Source: Streptomyces sp. GQFP (GTDB lineage: Bacteria; Actinomycetota; Actinomycetes; Streptomycetales; Streptomycetaceae). From it: a DNA stretch of 64,000 nt. The stretch is from positions 8,184,001 through 8,248,000 of the forward strand of contig NZ_CP089312.1 of assembly GCF_021545335.1 (NCBI RefSeq), read 5' to 3'. The position numbers and the translations under genes are program-made. The notes beneath the pieces were generated by a model. It saw only the letters and a list, made by a program, of their open reading frames with translations, made no database searches and was not told the DNA's origin. This document shows positions 1 to 9,100 of the stretch, one piece after another (the first letter of the stretch is position 1; the number at the start of each line of letters is the position of its first letter).

Positions 1-43
1 TGCTGCCGGCGGAGGTCTGGTGGGCAGCCTGAAGCTGCGTCAT
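1..43 (-). CDS. Start of an unidentified gene running off the left edge
   Basis: An ATG on the minus strand at 43 follows a clear AAGGAG ribosome-binding site (plus positions 52-57) at 8 nt. The frame stays open to the window edge and reads MTQLQAAHQTSAGS. Only 14 residues are visible, so no function can be given. The gene is divergent from the efflux pump at 272, and the palindrome at 224-252 lies between them. Confidence 0.55.
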   Translation of the reverse strand, partial: MTQLQAAHQTSAGS

Positions 44-223
44 GGCAACGGCTCCTTCAATCATCTCGAGGCACCCTGACGGCGTCCCCGGATCACCACC
101 CATGGTGGCACCTCGCGTCGGGGATCGGCTAGTGGTCGCCCGTCGAGCGCATGCCTCTGTGCCGAACATCTCGCACCCCGCGTTGCACATGCACCCCACC
201 CTGTTTAAGGTCTCGGTAAAGGC

Positions 224-252
224 TTTCGATACGAGACGGTCTCGTATCGAAA
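224..252. promoter_or_regulatory. 29-bp near-perfect palindrome, likely TetR-family operator
   Basis: Two 14-base arms (TTTCGATACGAGAC and its exact reverse complement) flank one central base. It ends 19 nt before the efflux-pump ATG. Palindromes of this size are typical operators of TetR-family repressors, and a TetR gene lies immediately downstream of the pump. Repression of the pump and autoregulation by that TetR protein are inferred from position. Confidence 0.7.
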
Positions 253-271
253 TGAGCTTAGGGTGGCAGCC

Positions 272-1870
272 ATGACGACTTCTGCCGGCCCGTCCGCCCT
301 CGACCCACGGATCCCCGAGTCCGTGCACCGCAGACGCTGGGTCATCCTCGGCGTGCTCATGCTCAGCCTGTTGATCGTGGTCCTCGACAACTCCATCCTC
401 AACGTCGCGATCAAGACCATCTCCACCCCCGCCCCGACCGGCCTGGGCGCCACCCAGAGCGAACTGGAGTGGGCGATCAACGCCTACACCCTCGTCTTCG
501 CGGGGCTCCTCTTCTCCGCCGGCATCCTCGGCGACCGTCTCGGCCGCAAGAAGGTGCTCCTCGGCGGACTCACCGTCTTCGGCCTCGGCTCCGCCCTCGC
601 CGCGTTCGCGGGCTCGCCCACCGAACTCATCCTCTTCCGGGCCGTGATGGGCCTCGGCGCCGCCTTCGTGATGCCCGCCACCCTCGCCGTTCTCATGAAC
701 GTCTTCGAGCGCGAGGAGCAGCCCAAGGCCATCGGCATCTGGGCGGGCGGTGTCGGACTCGCCATCGCCATAGGGCCGATCACCGGAGGCGTCCTCCTCG
801 ACCACTTCTGGTGGGGGTCCGTCTTCCTCATCAACGTACCGATCGTGATCATCGCCCTCGTGCTGATGACCGTCCTGGTGCCCGACTCCCGCGACCCGAA
901 GCCGGGCCGGATCGACCCCGTAGGGGTCCTGCTCTCCGTCGTCGGGCTCGTGCTCCTGGTCTACGGCATCATCAAGGGCGGCCAGCTCGCCGACTTCACC
1001 GACCCGCAGGTGCTGGCGACCATGGGCGCCGGTCTCGCCGTACTCGTCGGCTTCGTGCTGTTCGAGAAGCGCAGCGACCATCCGTCCATCGACGTGACGT
1101 ACTTCCGCGACAAGACCTTCTCGGCCGCGATGTCCGTCATCGCGCTCGTCTTCTTCGCGCTGATGGGCGTGACCTTCTTCTCGGTCTTCTACACCCAGAG
1201 CGTGCGCGGCTACTCGCCCCTCCAGACCGGCCTGCTGATGCTGCCGCTGGCCGCCGCCCAGCTGATCTTCGCGCCGCGCGCCCGGCTGGCCGTCGACCGC
1301 TTCGGCAACCGGGTCACGACCACCGTCGCGATGCTGCTGATCGCCGCGACCCTGGCCGCGTTCGCCACGTTCGAGGCGGACACACCCATCTGGATCCTGG
1401 AGGTCGTCTTCTTCCTCATGGGCACCGGCATGGCGCACATCATGACGCCGACCAGCGTCGTCATCATGCAGTCCCTGCCCCGCGAGAAGGCCGGCTCCGC
1501 CTCCGCGCTCAGCAACACCTTCCGCCAGGTCGGCGGCGCGCTCGGGATCGCCGTACTCGGCTCCGTCCTCTCGGCGGCCTACCGCAGCGGCATCGAGGAC
1601 AAGCTCGGCGCGCTGCCCGCCGGCGTACGGCACACAGCGGGCGAGTCCATCGAGGCCACCCTCGGCGTCGCCGCGAAGCTCGGCCCGAAGGGCGACGCCC
1701 TGGTCGGCCCCGCCCATGACGCGTTCCTGCACGCGATGCACGTCACCGCGCTGTGCGGCGCGGGCGTCGCCGTCCTGGGCGCCCTGGTCGTCGCCCTGTG
1801 CCTGCCGGGCCGCCCGGCCACGCCCCAAGGGGGCGAGGAGAAGGCGCAGTTGGTGTCCACGGATCACTGA
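272..1870 (+). CDS. MFS drug-efflux transporter, DHA2 (14-TM) family
   Basis: A 532-aa inner-membrane proton-drug antiporter of the EmrB/QacA type. The N-terminal half has the motif around 'LDNSILNVAIKTI' in TM1, a motif A-like loop 'GILGDRLGRKKVLLGG', and a motif C-like glycine-rich segment 'GPITGGVLLDHFWW'. Length and hydrophobic periodicity fit 14 helices. ATG 272 is preferred over GTG 263 because a TTAGGG-type ribosome-binding site sits 8-9 nt upstream of it. The substrate cannot be read from sequence. The gene is followed after 74 bp by a TetR regulator on the same strand and preceded by a 29-bp palindrome, the usual layout of a ligand-inducible efflux pair. Confidence 0.9.
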   Translation: MTTSAGPSALDPRIPESVHRRRWVILGVLMLSLLIVVLDNSILNVAIKTISTPAPTGLGATQSELEWAINAYTLVFAGLLFSAGILGDRLGRKKVLLGGLTVFGLGSALAAFAGSPTELILFRAVMGLGAAFVMPATLAVLMNVFEREEQPKAIGIWAGGVGLAIAIGPITGGVLLDHFWWGSVFLINVPIVIIALVLMTVLVPDSRDPKPGRIDPVGVLLSVVGLVLLVYGIIKGGQLADFTDPQVLATMGAGLAVLVGFVLFEKRSDHPSIDVTYFRDKTFSAAMSVIALVFFALMGVTFFSVFYTQSVRGYSPLQTGLLMLPLAAAQLIFAPRARLAVDRFGNRVTTTVAMLLIAATLAAFATFEADTPIWILEVVFFLMGTGMAHIMTPTSVVIMQSLPREKAGSASALSNTFRQVGGALGIAVLGSVLSAAYRSGIEDKLGALPAGVRHTAGESIEATLGVAAKLGPKGDALVGPAHDAFLHAMHVTALCGAGVAVLGALVVALCLPGRPATPQGGEEKAQLVSTDH

Positions 1871-1944
1871 AACGCCGATCACCGGAGAGAATCGAACGCA
1901 GGACGTACGACGCACGACGCACGACGAGGAAGGGAAGAGGCCGC

Positions 1945-3108
1945 GTGAACCTCGCGGACGGCTCGGCCGACCGACCCCCCACAGGCAGTTCCCCTGCCGG
2001 GGGAACCCCTGCGGGCAGTTCCCCTGCCGACCGACCCCTCACGGGTAGTTCCCCTGCCGGGGGGACCCCTGCGGGCAGCTCTCCTGCCGGGGGGACCCCT
2101 GCGGGCAGCTCTCCTGCCGGGGGGACCCCTGCGGGTAGTTCCCCTGCTGACCGATCCCTCACGGGTAGTTCCTCTGCCGGGGGGACCCTTGCGGGCAGCT
2201 CTCCTGCCGGGGGGACCCCTGCGGGTAGTTCCCCTGCTGACCGATCCCTCACGGGTAGTTCCCCTGCCGGGGGGACCCTTGCGGGCAGTTCTCCTGCCGG
2301 GAGGGCCCCTGCGGGTAGTTCCCCTGCTGACCGATCCCTCACGGGCAGTTCCCCTGCCGACCGACCCCCCACGGGCAGTTCCCCTGCCGGGAGGGCCCCT
2401 ACGGGCAGCCTCCCCACCGGGAGGACCCCCACGGGTGCGCCCCCCGCGAGCGGCCCCCCCACGGGTGGCACCCCCGCCGGCCGCCCCCCGACGGGCGGAA
2501 CCACCCCCCGCCCCACCGCCGGAGGCACCCGTGGTCGCCCCCGCAGTGAAGCCGTGGAACGCTCCATCATCGAGGGCGTGATGCAGCTCCTGGAGGAGGG
2601 TGTGCCGCTCGCGGACATCTCCATCGAGCGGGTGGCCCGTACCGCCGGTGTCGGCAAGGCCACCATCTACCGCCGCTGGCCGGGCAAGGAGGAGCTGTTC
2701 GTCGACGTCATGCGCGCCATGGAGCTGCCGGACCCCGTGTTGCCCGGCACGTCGATGCGCGACGACATGGTCGTCCTGCTGGAGGCGCTGCGCCGGCGCG
2801 GACTGGCCAACCGGTCCTCGGCGTTCCTGCACAACGTCCAGGCCCAGATGAAGAGCAGCCCCAAACTCTGGGCCGCGTACCACGCCACCGTCGTCGAACC
2901 GCGTCGGCTGCTCGGCCTCGAACTCCTGCGCCGCGGCCAGCGCGACGGCGAGCTGCGCACGGACGTCGACGTCACCCTGATGAACGACCTCTTCGTCGGC
3001 CCGATGCTCCTGCGCGCCGTACTGCGCCCCGACGCGGATCTGCCGGAGGGTCTCGCGGAGCAGATAGTCGACACGCTGCTGGAAGGTCTGCGGCCGGCCA
3101 CCCCGTAA
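1945..3108 (+). CDS. TetR-family regulator with a 17-unit decapeptide-repeat N-terminal extension
   Basis: GTG 1945 follows a purine-rich site (AGGAAGGGAAGAGG). The 387-aa product has residues 14-183 made only of ten-residue repeats rich in Gly, Ser, Pro, Ala, Thr, Asp and Arg (units such as GSSPAGGTPA and GSSPADRPLT). A normal TetR DNA-binding domain follows at about residues 197-245, with 'ISIERVARTAGVGKATIYRRWPG', then a TetR_C-like ligand domain. TetR proteins are usually 190-220 aa, so the extension nearly doubles the protein. It is probably disordered. A start just before the HTH cannot be excluded, because GTG codons occur there, but the only strong ribosome-binding site is at 1945. 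It probably represses the upstream pump through the palindrome at 224-252. Confidence 0.8.
   Translation: MNLADGSADRPPTGSSPAGGTPAGSSPADRPLTGSSPAGGTPAGSSPAGGTPAGSSPAGGTPAGSSPADRSLTGSSSAGGTLAGSSPAGGTPAGSSPADRSLTGSSPAGGTLAGSSPAGRAPAGSSPADRSLTGSSPADRPPTGSSPAGRAPTGSLPTGRTPTGAPPASGPPTGGTPAGRPPTGGTTPRPTAGGTRGRPRSEAVERSIIEGVMQLLEEGVPLADISIERVARTAGVGKATIYRRWPGKEELFVDVMRAMELPDPVLPGTSMRDDMVVLLEALRRRGLANRSSAFLHNVQAQMKSSPKLWAAYHATVVEPRRLLGLELLRRGQRDGELRTDVDVTLMNDLFVGPMLLRAVLRPDADLPEGLAEQIVDTLLEGLRPATP
1984..2493 (+). repeat. 17 x 30-bp in-frame tandem repeat inside the TetR gene
   Basis: Seventeen consecutive 30-bp units, each starting GG(C/T), run with no spacer or length change. Two main unit types alternate: one encodes GSSPAGGTPA and one encodes GSSPADR(P/S)LT. 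The last three units (from 2404) are diverged and proline-richer. Because the unit is a multiple of 3, expansion or contraction preserves the TetR frame. Confidence 0.95.
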
Positions 3109-3326
3109 CCGGGAATTCGTACGTCTGTCGGGGCGCCCGGCGGACGACTGTGCGTGTTTCGTCACAGAGAGCGCTATCCGGCGCAGTGACAGGAACTGGT
3201 CGCGCCGACTTGTTCGTCATCGTCCCCGTACGGCCGTCATGGGACGGCGAGAACGGAACCGATCATCCCCTAGGGTCTTAGGCGCGGGGGACGGACGGGA
3301 TGCACGGCAGGTTGTGAGGCGACGGT

Positions 3327-4388
3327 ATGGCCCAGCAGGCGTACATGACGGAGACGGACAACGGAGGCTCGGGACCCGAGCGCCGGGGATCCCGGCTTCG
3401 GCGCCTGATGAGCCGTCTGACGGTCGGCTGGCGGGGCGATCCGAGAATCTGGCGCCGGGGCATCGTCACGGCGGTGCTGGCCCTGCTGCTGGCCCTCGTG
3501 ATGGTGCTGCACGCGCAGATCCCCAACCGGATCGGCAACCTCGGCAGCCTCTCCGAGACGTTCCTGCCGTGGTTCGGCATCGTCCTCGTACCGCTGCTGC
3601 TGATCGTCGGGCTGCTCCGGCGCTCGGCGACCGCGCTCATCGCGGTGCTGGTGCCGACGGCGGTCTGGTTCAACCTCTTCGGCGGGCTGCTCGGCAGCAA
3701 CGCCGGTACGGGCGGCAACCTGACGGTGGCCACCCACAACGTCAACGCGGAGAACCCGGACCCGTCCGGCACGGCCCGCGAGGTGGCGGACGGCGGCGCC
3801 GACGTCCTCGCCCTGGAGGAGCTGACGGAGACGGCGGTCCCGACGTACGAGACGGCACTCGCGTCGACGTACAAGTACCACTCGGTGCAGGGCACGGTCG
3901 GCCTGTGGAGCAAGTACCCGATCAGCGCCTCCCGGCCCGTGGACATCAAGCTGGGCTGGACCCGTGCGATGCGCGCCACCGTGGCGACGCCGGAGGGACC
4001 GGTCGCGGTGTACGTCGCCCATCTCCCGTCGGTACGCGTGAAGATGGAGGCCGGCTTCACGGCCCGCCAGCGCGACCGGAGCGCGAACGCGCTGGGCGAG
4101 GCGCTCTCCGACGACAAGCTGACCCGCAAGATCCTGCTCGGCGACCTCAACGGCACGATGAACGACCGCGCGCTGAACGCCGTCACGGCGCAGATGCGCT
4201 CGACGCAGGGCGCGTCGGGCAGCGGCTTCGGGTTCAGCTGGCCGGCGTCGTTCCCGATGGCACGGATCGACCAGATCATGGTGCAGGGCGTGGAGCCGGT
4301 CAGCTCCTGGTCCCTGCCGCGCACGGCGAGCGACCACCTGCCGATCGCGGCGCGGGTGAAGATTCCCTCGTCGGCAACGGGCTCGTAA
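3327..4388 (+). CDS. Membrane-anchored endonuclease/exonuclease/phosphatase-family protein
   Basis: A 353-aa protein with two or three hydrophobic segments at residues ~45-115 followed by an EEP (DNase I-like) metallophosphatase domain facing outside. EEP signature blocks are present in order: 'ATHNVN', the metal-binding Glu in 'ALEEL', 'GDLNGTMND', 'RIDQIMV' and the terminal 'SDHLPI'. The layout, three N-terminal helices plus an extracytoplasmic EEP domain, is that of actinomycete VanJ-type proteins implicated in lipid-linked pyrophosphate metabolism and glycopeptide resistance. The specific substrate is inferred, not shown. ATG 3327 has a GAGG site 8 nt upstream. Confidence 0.8.
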   Translation: MAQQAYMTETDNGGSGPERRGSRLRRLMSRLTVGWRGDPRIWRRGIVTAVLALLLALVMVLHAQIPNRIGNLGSLSETFLPWFGIVLVPLLLIVGLLRRSATALIAVLVPTAVWFNLFGGLLGSNAGTGGNLTVATHNVNAENPDPSGTAREVADGGADVLALEELTETAVPTYETALASTYKYHSVQGTVGLWSKYPISASRPVDIKLGWTRAMRATVATPEGPVAVYVAHLPSVRVKMEAGFTARQRDRSANALGEALSDDKLTRKILLGDLNGTMNDRALNAVTAQMRSTQGASGSGFGFSWPASFPMARIDQIMVQGVEPVSSWSLPRTASDHLPIAARVKIPSSATGS

Positions 4389-4432
4389 CCAGCGGGCACC
4401 CCCGGGGAATACCGGGCGTGGCAGCCTTTGTT

Positions 4433-4457
4433 CCGTACTTGAACATAAACTGTACGG
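4433..4457. promoter_or_regulatory. Inverted repeat upstream of the DHA1 efflux gene
   Basis: CCGTAC and GTACGG arms are separated by 13 AT-rich bases, ending 40 nt before the ATG at 4498. GTAC-N-GTAC spacing resembles operators of small winged-helix (HxlR-type) repressors, but no such regulator is adjacent, so function is uncertain. Confidence 0.35.
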
Positions 4458-4497
4458 ACCGGCGCTCCGCCGCACCCCCCGAAAGGCTGCTTTCCCT

Positions 4498-5742
4498 ATG
4501 CTGTCCCGGCGCACGCCGACCCTGGCCCTGCTAGCCCTCGCCGTAGGCGCGTTCGGCATCGGAACCACCGAGTTCGTGATGATGGGCCTGCTGCCCGACG
4601 TCGCCGACGACCTCGGCATCTCCATCCCGTCCGCCGGACACCTGGTCTCGGCGTACGCGCTGGGCGTGGTGACAGGCGCCCCGCTGCTGGCGGCGGTAAC
4701 GGCCCGGATGTCCCGCCGCAAGCTCCTGATAGGCCTGATGGCCCTGTTCGTGGCGGGCAACGCGCTGTCGGCGTTCGCCCCGACGTACGACTACTTGCTG
4801 GCGGCCCGCTTCCTGAGCGGACTGCCGCACGGCGCGTTCTTCGGCGTGGGCGCGGTGGTGGCCACGACGATGGTGGCCCCCGAGCGCAAGGCCCGCTCGG
4901 TCTCCCTGATGTTCCTGGGCCTGACGGTCGCGAACGTGGTCGGCGTCCCCGTGGCGACGGCGATGGGCCAGCAGCTGGGCTGGCGGGCGACCTTCCTCGG
5001 CGTGAGCGTGATCGGCGTGGTGGCGATAGGGGCCTTGGCGCTGCTGATCCCGAACGCTCGGGTGGAGACACCGGTGGCGGGCCTGCGCGGCGAACTGGCC
5101 GCGCTGCGATCGGTCCCGGTGTGGCTGGCCCTGGGGACGACGGTGGCGGGCTTCGGCGCCCTGTTCTCGGCGTACAGCTACATCACGCCGATGCTGACGG
5201 ACTCCGCGGGCTACAAGGACTCCAGCGTGACGGTGCTGCTGGCGCTGTTCGGCGTGGGCGCGACGATAGGCAACCTGCTGGGCGGCCGGCTGGCGGACCA
5301 CGCGATGCGCGGCACGCTGTTCGGCGGGTTGGCGTCACTGGCCGTCGTACTGGGCGCGTTCCCGCTCCTCATGAGTACGGTGTGGAGCGCGGCGTTGGCG
5401 GTGATGCTGCTCGGCATGGCCGCGTTCATCACCGGCTCGCCACTCCAGCTGATGGTCATGGAGAAGGCGTCGACGGCCCCGTCCTTGGCCTCCTCGGCGA
5501 ACCAGGCGGCGTTCAACCTGGCCAACGCGGGCGGCGCTTGGGTCGGGGGTCTCGCCTTGGCGGCGGGGTTCGGCGTGACGTCTCCGGCGCTGGTGGGGGC
5601 GGGGCTTGCGGTACTGGGGCTCGGTGTGGCCGGGGCGGCCCACGTGGTCGACCGACGCGCGGTGAGCGGGACTCCGTCGGCGGGCCGGGAGCGGTTGGTG
5701 GCGTCGCACGTTCCGGGGCAGGCGGAGACGGTACGTCACTGA
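4498..5742 (+). CDS. MFS drug-efflux transporter, DHA1 (12-TM) family
   Basis: A 414-aa inner-membrane antiporter of the chloramphenicol-resistance/AraJ-like group. It opens with 'GAFGIGTTEFVMMGLLPDVA', characteristic of this subfamily, and carries a motif A-like loop 'TARMSRRKLLIG' and 'RFLSGLPHGAFFG'. Twelve hydrophobic segments end near residue 390, followed by a short polar tail. The ribosome-binding site is weak (GAAAGG, 12 nt upstream). Residues 88 onward are duplicated, with decay, at 20065-21010. The transported compound is unknown. Confidence 0.88.
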   Translation: MLSRRTPTLALLALAVGAFGIGTTEFVMMGLLPDVADDLGISIPSAGHLVSAYALGVVTGAPLLAAVTARMSRRKLLIGLMALFVAGNALSAFAPTYDYLLAARFLSGLPHGAFFGVGAVVATTMVAPERKARSVSLMFLGLTVANVVGVPVATAMGQQLGWRATFLGVSVIGVVAIGALALLIPNARVETPVAGLRGELAALRSVPVWLALGTTVAGFGALFSAYSYITPMLTDSAGYKDSSVTVLLALFGVGATIGNLLGGRLADHAMRGTLFGGLASLAVVLGAFPLLMSTVWSAALAVMLLGMAAFITGSPLQLMVMEKASTAPSLASSANQAAFNLANAGGAWVGGLALAAGFGVTSPALVGAGLAVLGLGVAGAAHVVDRRAVSGTPSAGRERLVASHVPGQAETVRH

Positions 5743-5885
5743 CGGTCCTTGATACGCCCTCCGCGTTGCCCGAAGGCGTCGTCGGTCAGGGAAGTGACGG
5801 CACGGCCGCCGGCTGCGAGGGCCTGTGTGAACTTCTGGTCGGCGTCGGCGACGAACACGCGCGGCAGACTCGGCATGGCGGGCCA
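5743..5885 (-). pseudogene. Fragment of a VOC (glyoxalase/bleomycin-resistance) gene
   Basis: The minus strand reads '...RVFVADADQKFTQALAAGG' then 'RAVTSLTDDAFGQRGGRIKD', which matches the second betaalphabetabetabeta module of PhnB-like VOC proteins up to the point where DPFGNxW normally follows, then stops at DRQ*. No N-terminal module is present upstream. It is a truncated remnant abutting the efflux pump. Confidence 0.5.
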
Positions 5886-6016
5886 GTCCGCGTGTCGGTC
5901 GGAGGCCGGCACGGCGGTGTCGGGGGTCGCGGGCATCGCGCGCATTGCTGCGGAGGCCGGCCGCGATGTGACCGCAGTGTCCTCACGTGCTTGACCAAGG
6001 GGCACACGCCGTAGCA

Positions 6017-6056
6017 CCGGTGGGGAGGGGTGCCCTCAGGCACCCCTCCCCACCGG
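6017..6056. terminator. 18-bp perfect hairpin, 4-nt loop
   Basis: Arms CCGGTGGGGAGGGGTGCC and its exact complement enclose CTCA. It is a very stable stem without a T-tract, as is usual in high-GC actinomycetes. It covers the end of the FG-GAP remnant. Confidence 0.7.
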
Positions 6057-6130
6057 GCCACCTCCGTGGCCCCCGAGCGCGGGTCGACGATCAGGCAGTC
6101 GTCGAGGCCGTCACCGGAGAGGTCGGCCAG
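6036..6130 (-). pseudogene. Fragment of an FG-GAP/VCBS-repeat protein gene
   Basis: The minus strand encodes 'HLADLSGDGLDDCLIVDP' plus 'RSGATEVARWGGVP*', a typical FG-GAP calcium-binding repeat ending at a stop inside the hairpin. An in-frame TGA lies immediately upstream, so only this C-terminal scrap remains. It sits just downstream of the S8 protease gene. Confidence 0.45.
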
Positions 6131-6184
6131 ATGGACGCATCAGCCCTGGCCCAGGCCCTCCGCAGCCACGTACCGCGTTCGTGT

Positions 6185-9100
6185 CTACTTCAGGCCGAAC
6201 GCCCGCTCGACCGTCTGGTCGATCCTGTTGCCCGAAGCGTCGACGGCGACGCTTCGCAGCGTCACATAGCCCGAGCTCTTCCCGGCTCGCGGGAGGCGCA
6301 CCGCGGCGGTGTACTCGCCGGGTGTCTCCGTCGGTGTCAGACCGACGGGGGTCCACGAGGCGCCGTCGTCGTAGGAGGCCCAGGTCTTCACCTCCGTGAC
6401 CTCGGGGTCGCCGGCGCGCTGCGGTGCTGCCCGGACGGTGAAGCTCTGCCGCTTGCCTCCCTCGATCCGGTTGCGCAGGTCGACGCCCACGTCGTAAGTG
6501 AGCTTCGGCACCGGGATGTGCCGGGCGACGCCGGTCTCGGTGACCTCGAAGCTCCACTCCGTCGTGGCCGACCGCGAGAACTCCCAACCCGGCGAGGTGC
6601 GGTCGACCTGCTGCACGGCGCGGTATGTGCCTGGCTCCAGGTCGATGCGGAAGGTGTTGTAGAAGTAGTCCTTTCGCCCCAGTTCCGTCGTGCCGCGGTA
6701 GAGCACCAGCGACATGTCGTCGTCCCAGACCGCGACGGGGGAGTGGGACGGATCGCTGTCCGGGAAGGGCGCTGCTCCGATGGACAGGTAGTCGCCGACC
6801 GCCGAGCTGTAGCCCTGCCTTGTCACCGTGTCCCCCCGGGTGGGGTTGGCCACCTGGTTGAACCAGTCGACCTCGCGCTTCTCTCCCGGGGTGAAGCCGT
6901 GCCACCTGAGGTCGAAGTAGGCGACGCCGTTGGATCCTTCGATGTCCGCGCCTGTCCAGTAGCGGGTGTCGGGATCAGCCGTGACGTACTCCTCGCGCGG
7001 CGCCCCGAGCCGGATCGGCACCTCGGTGGAGATGTAGAAGAAGCCGCGCGTACGGCGCCAGGCCTGGAGCAGGTTGCCGACCGGTTCGGCGTGGCGGTAG
7101 TAGTCCGCGTCGATTCTCGCGGTGTTGGTGTCGTCGGCGGTGAACCGCAGACCGTCCTCCGGGATCGACTCCACGGTGTTGACGAGGTCGTACTGGAAGT
7201 CGCTGTACGGCGTGCCCCGCAGGTGGATGCGGACGTCGCCGCCGGCGAGCGCCGCGAGCAACTGCTCACGCTGCTCGCCGTACACCGCGAACGCGGGCAC
7301 CGCCGTGGAGCCGGCCTCGGCGACCAGGCGGCCGGGCGTGGGGTTCATGACGCCTACCGCGGTTGCGCCGTGCCGTGCCGCCGTCTCGATCTGCGAGGAG
7401 ATCGGCACGTCGGGTGAGTGGGTGACCAGGGCGAGCCTGCCCCGCGCCTTGATGCCGCGGTACTCCTCGGGCGTGCCCGTCCCGGCGTCGACGACCCTCA
7501 GGGTGCGGCGCCCGCTGAACTGCCTGGCGCCGTCCAACTGGGTCGGGGTGAGGGTGATCCCCTCCGGTGCTGCCACCCTCGCGGTCAGGACGGGTGCCGT
7601 GAACGAGGAGTAGAGCGCGAGCTCGCTCTCGCTGTCGCCCTCCGAGGGCAGGGTCGAGATCCGCTCGATCTCCCCGGGGATCAAGGAGGTGAGGTCGTAT
7701 CCGTGGGGATAGAAGGAGATCGCGCCTCCTCGCCACTCGGTCGTGCGGCCGGTGTCCACCGTTGTCCTGGTCGCTTCGCGTGCGTCGAGGGTGATGTCGA
7801 CGTCGCCGTCGACAGTCACCGAGGTGTCGTACGCCACCGTCGCCTCCTCGGTCCAGGACCGCGAGGCGTCGGGGGTGAAGATGTTCGCGTACATGATGTA
7901 TTCACCCGGCGCGACTCGCAGGCGCGCTTCACCGGCGCTGTTGAAGGAGGAGGTCTCCGGGGGTGCGCTCCGTCCGGTTCCGCTGAGAAGGGCCACCTGA
8001 CTGGGACCGCCGGCCGCCACCCCGTCGCTGCCGACGCCGGTGATGGTGACGTCGTGGAGCAGCTTCTCCATCAGGAACGAGAAGGGGACGCGTACGGTGG
8101 TCCCGTCCTGTGCCGTCGCCGTCACCCGGCCGCTGTAGTGCGTGTCTCTCTTCAGCAGGTTGGGGTCGAGGACGACGGCCGCGGTCGCTGTCCCACCGGC
8201 CGGCACGGTGACCGAGGTGCTGGCGAGGGTCATGGCGTCGGCCGGAATCTCCGCGCCGGCGGCGTCAACGCCGTCGTCCCGGAGCGTGAAGGTGCGTTCG
8301 GTGCCGGACGAGTTGTGGACGGTCACCTGGCGCTCGACCGGCTGGTAGTCGCCGGACTCGGCGTATCGGACGGCGCCGAGGTTCAGCGCGGCGGGCGTGG
8401 CGTACGCCGCCTGTGACACGGCCCGGGTGAGGTCGACTCGGCCCACCCCGCCCTCGGCCACCTGGTAGCCACCCGGGGCGGCCGTCGTGACAAGGGCGGC
8501 CTTGAGTTCTGGCGCGGACCACTCGGGGTGCTGCTGCTTGACCAGCACGGCGGCTCCGGCGGCATGCGGTGTCGCCATGGAGGTGCCGCTCGCGGTGGTG
8601 TAGAGCTGGTCGACCGGGGTGCCCATCGAGGTTCCGGCGGCGCGGGCGGCGACGATGCCGACGCCCGGCGCAGAGACTTCGGGCTTCAGCGTGGCGTCGC
8701 CCGTGCGCGGGCCGCGGCTGGAGAAGGGGGCGAGCCCATTCGATTTGTCGACGGCTCCGACAGTGAGAGCCGCGTCGGCGGAGGCGGGGCTGCCGATCTG
8801 CCGCCGGCCGGAGTTGCCTGCGGCGACGACGAAGAGAGCGCCGGTCTCTTCGGTGAGTGTGTTGACGGCGACACTGATCGGTCCGGTTCCGTCGTCCTCG
8901 GCGGAGCTGCCGAGGCTCATGTTGATCACGTCGGCGCCGTTGCGGGCGGCCCACTCCATTCCGGCGATGATCCCGCTGAACGAGCCGCTGCCCGAGTCGT
9001 TGAGCACTTTGCCGACCAGCAGGCGGGATGCGGGGGCGACGCCTTTGTGGCCGTTCCCGGCGCCACTGCCGCCGATGGTGGCGGCGACATGTGTGCCGTG

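Noticed and set aside
1984..2493. Possible CRISPR array
   Set aside because: Units are contiguous, with no unique spacers, and lie in frame inside a gene; the same applies to 21454-21633.
1743..2666. Long minus-strand frame with GELPAGVPP-type repeats
   Set aside because: Antisense of the 30-bp repeat; any frame through a stop-free repeat of length divisible by 3 stays open. No ribosome-binding site or domain.
5749..5994. Plus-strand 81-aa frame after the DHA1 pump
   Set aside because: Antisense of the VOC remnant, no ribosome-binding site and no recognisable sequence.
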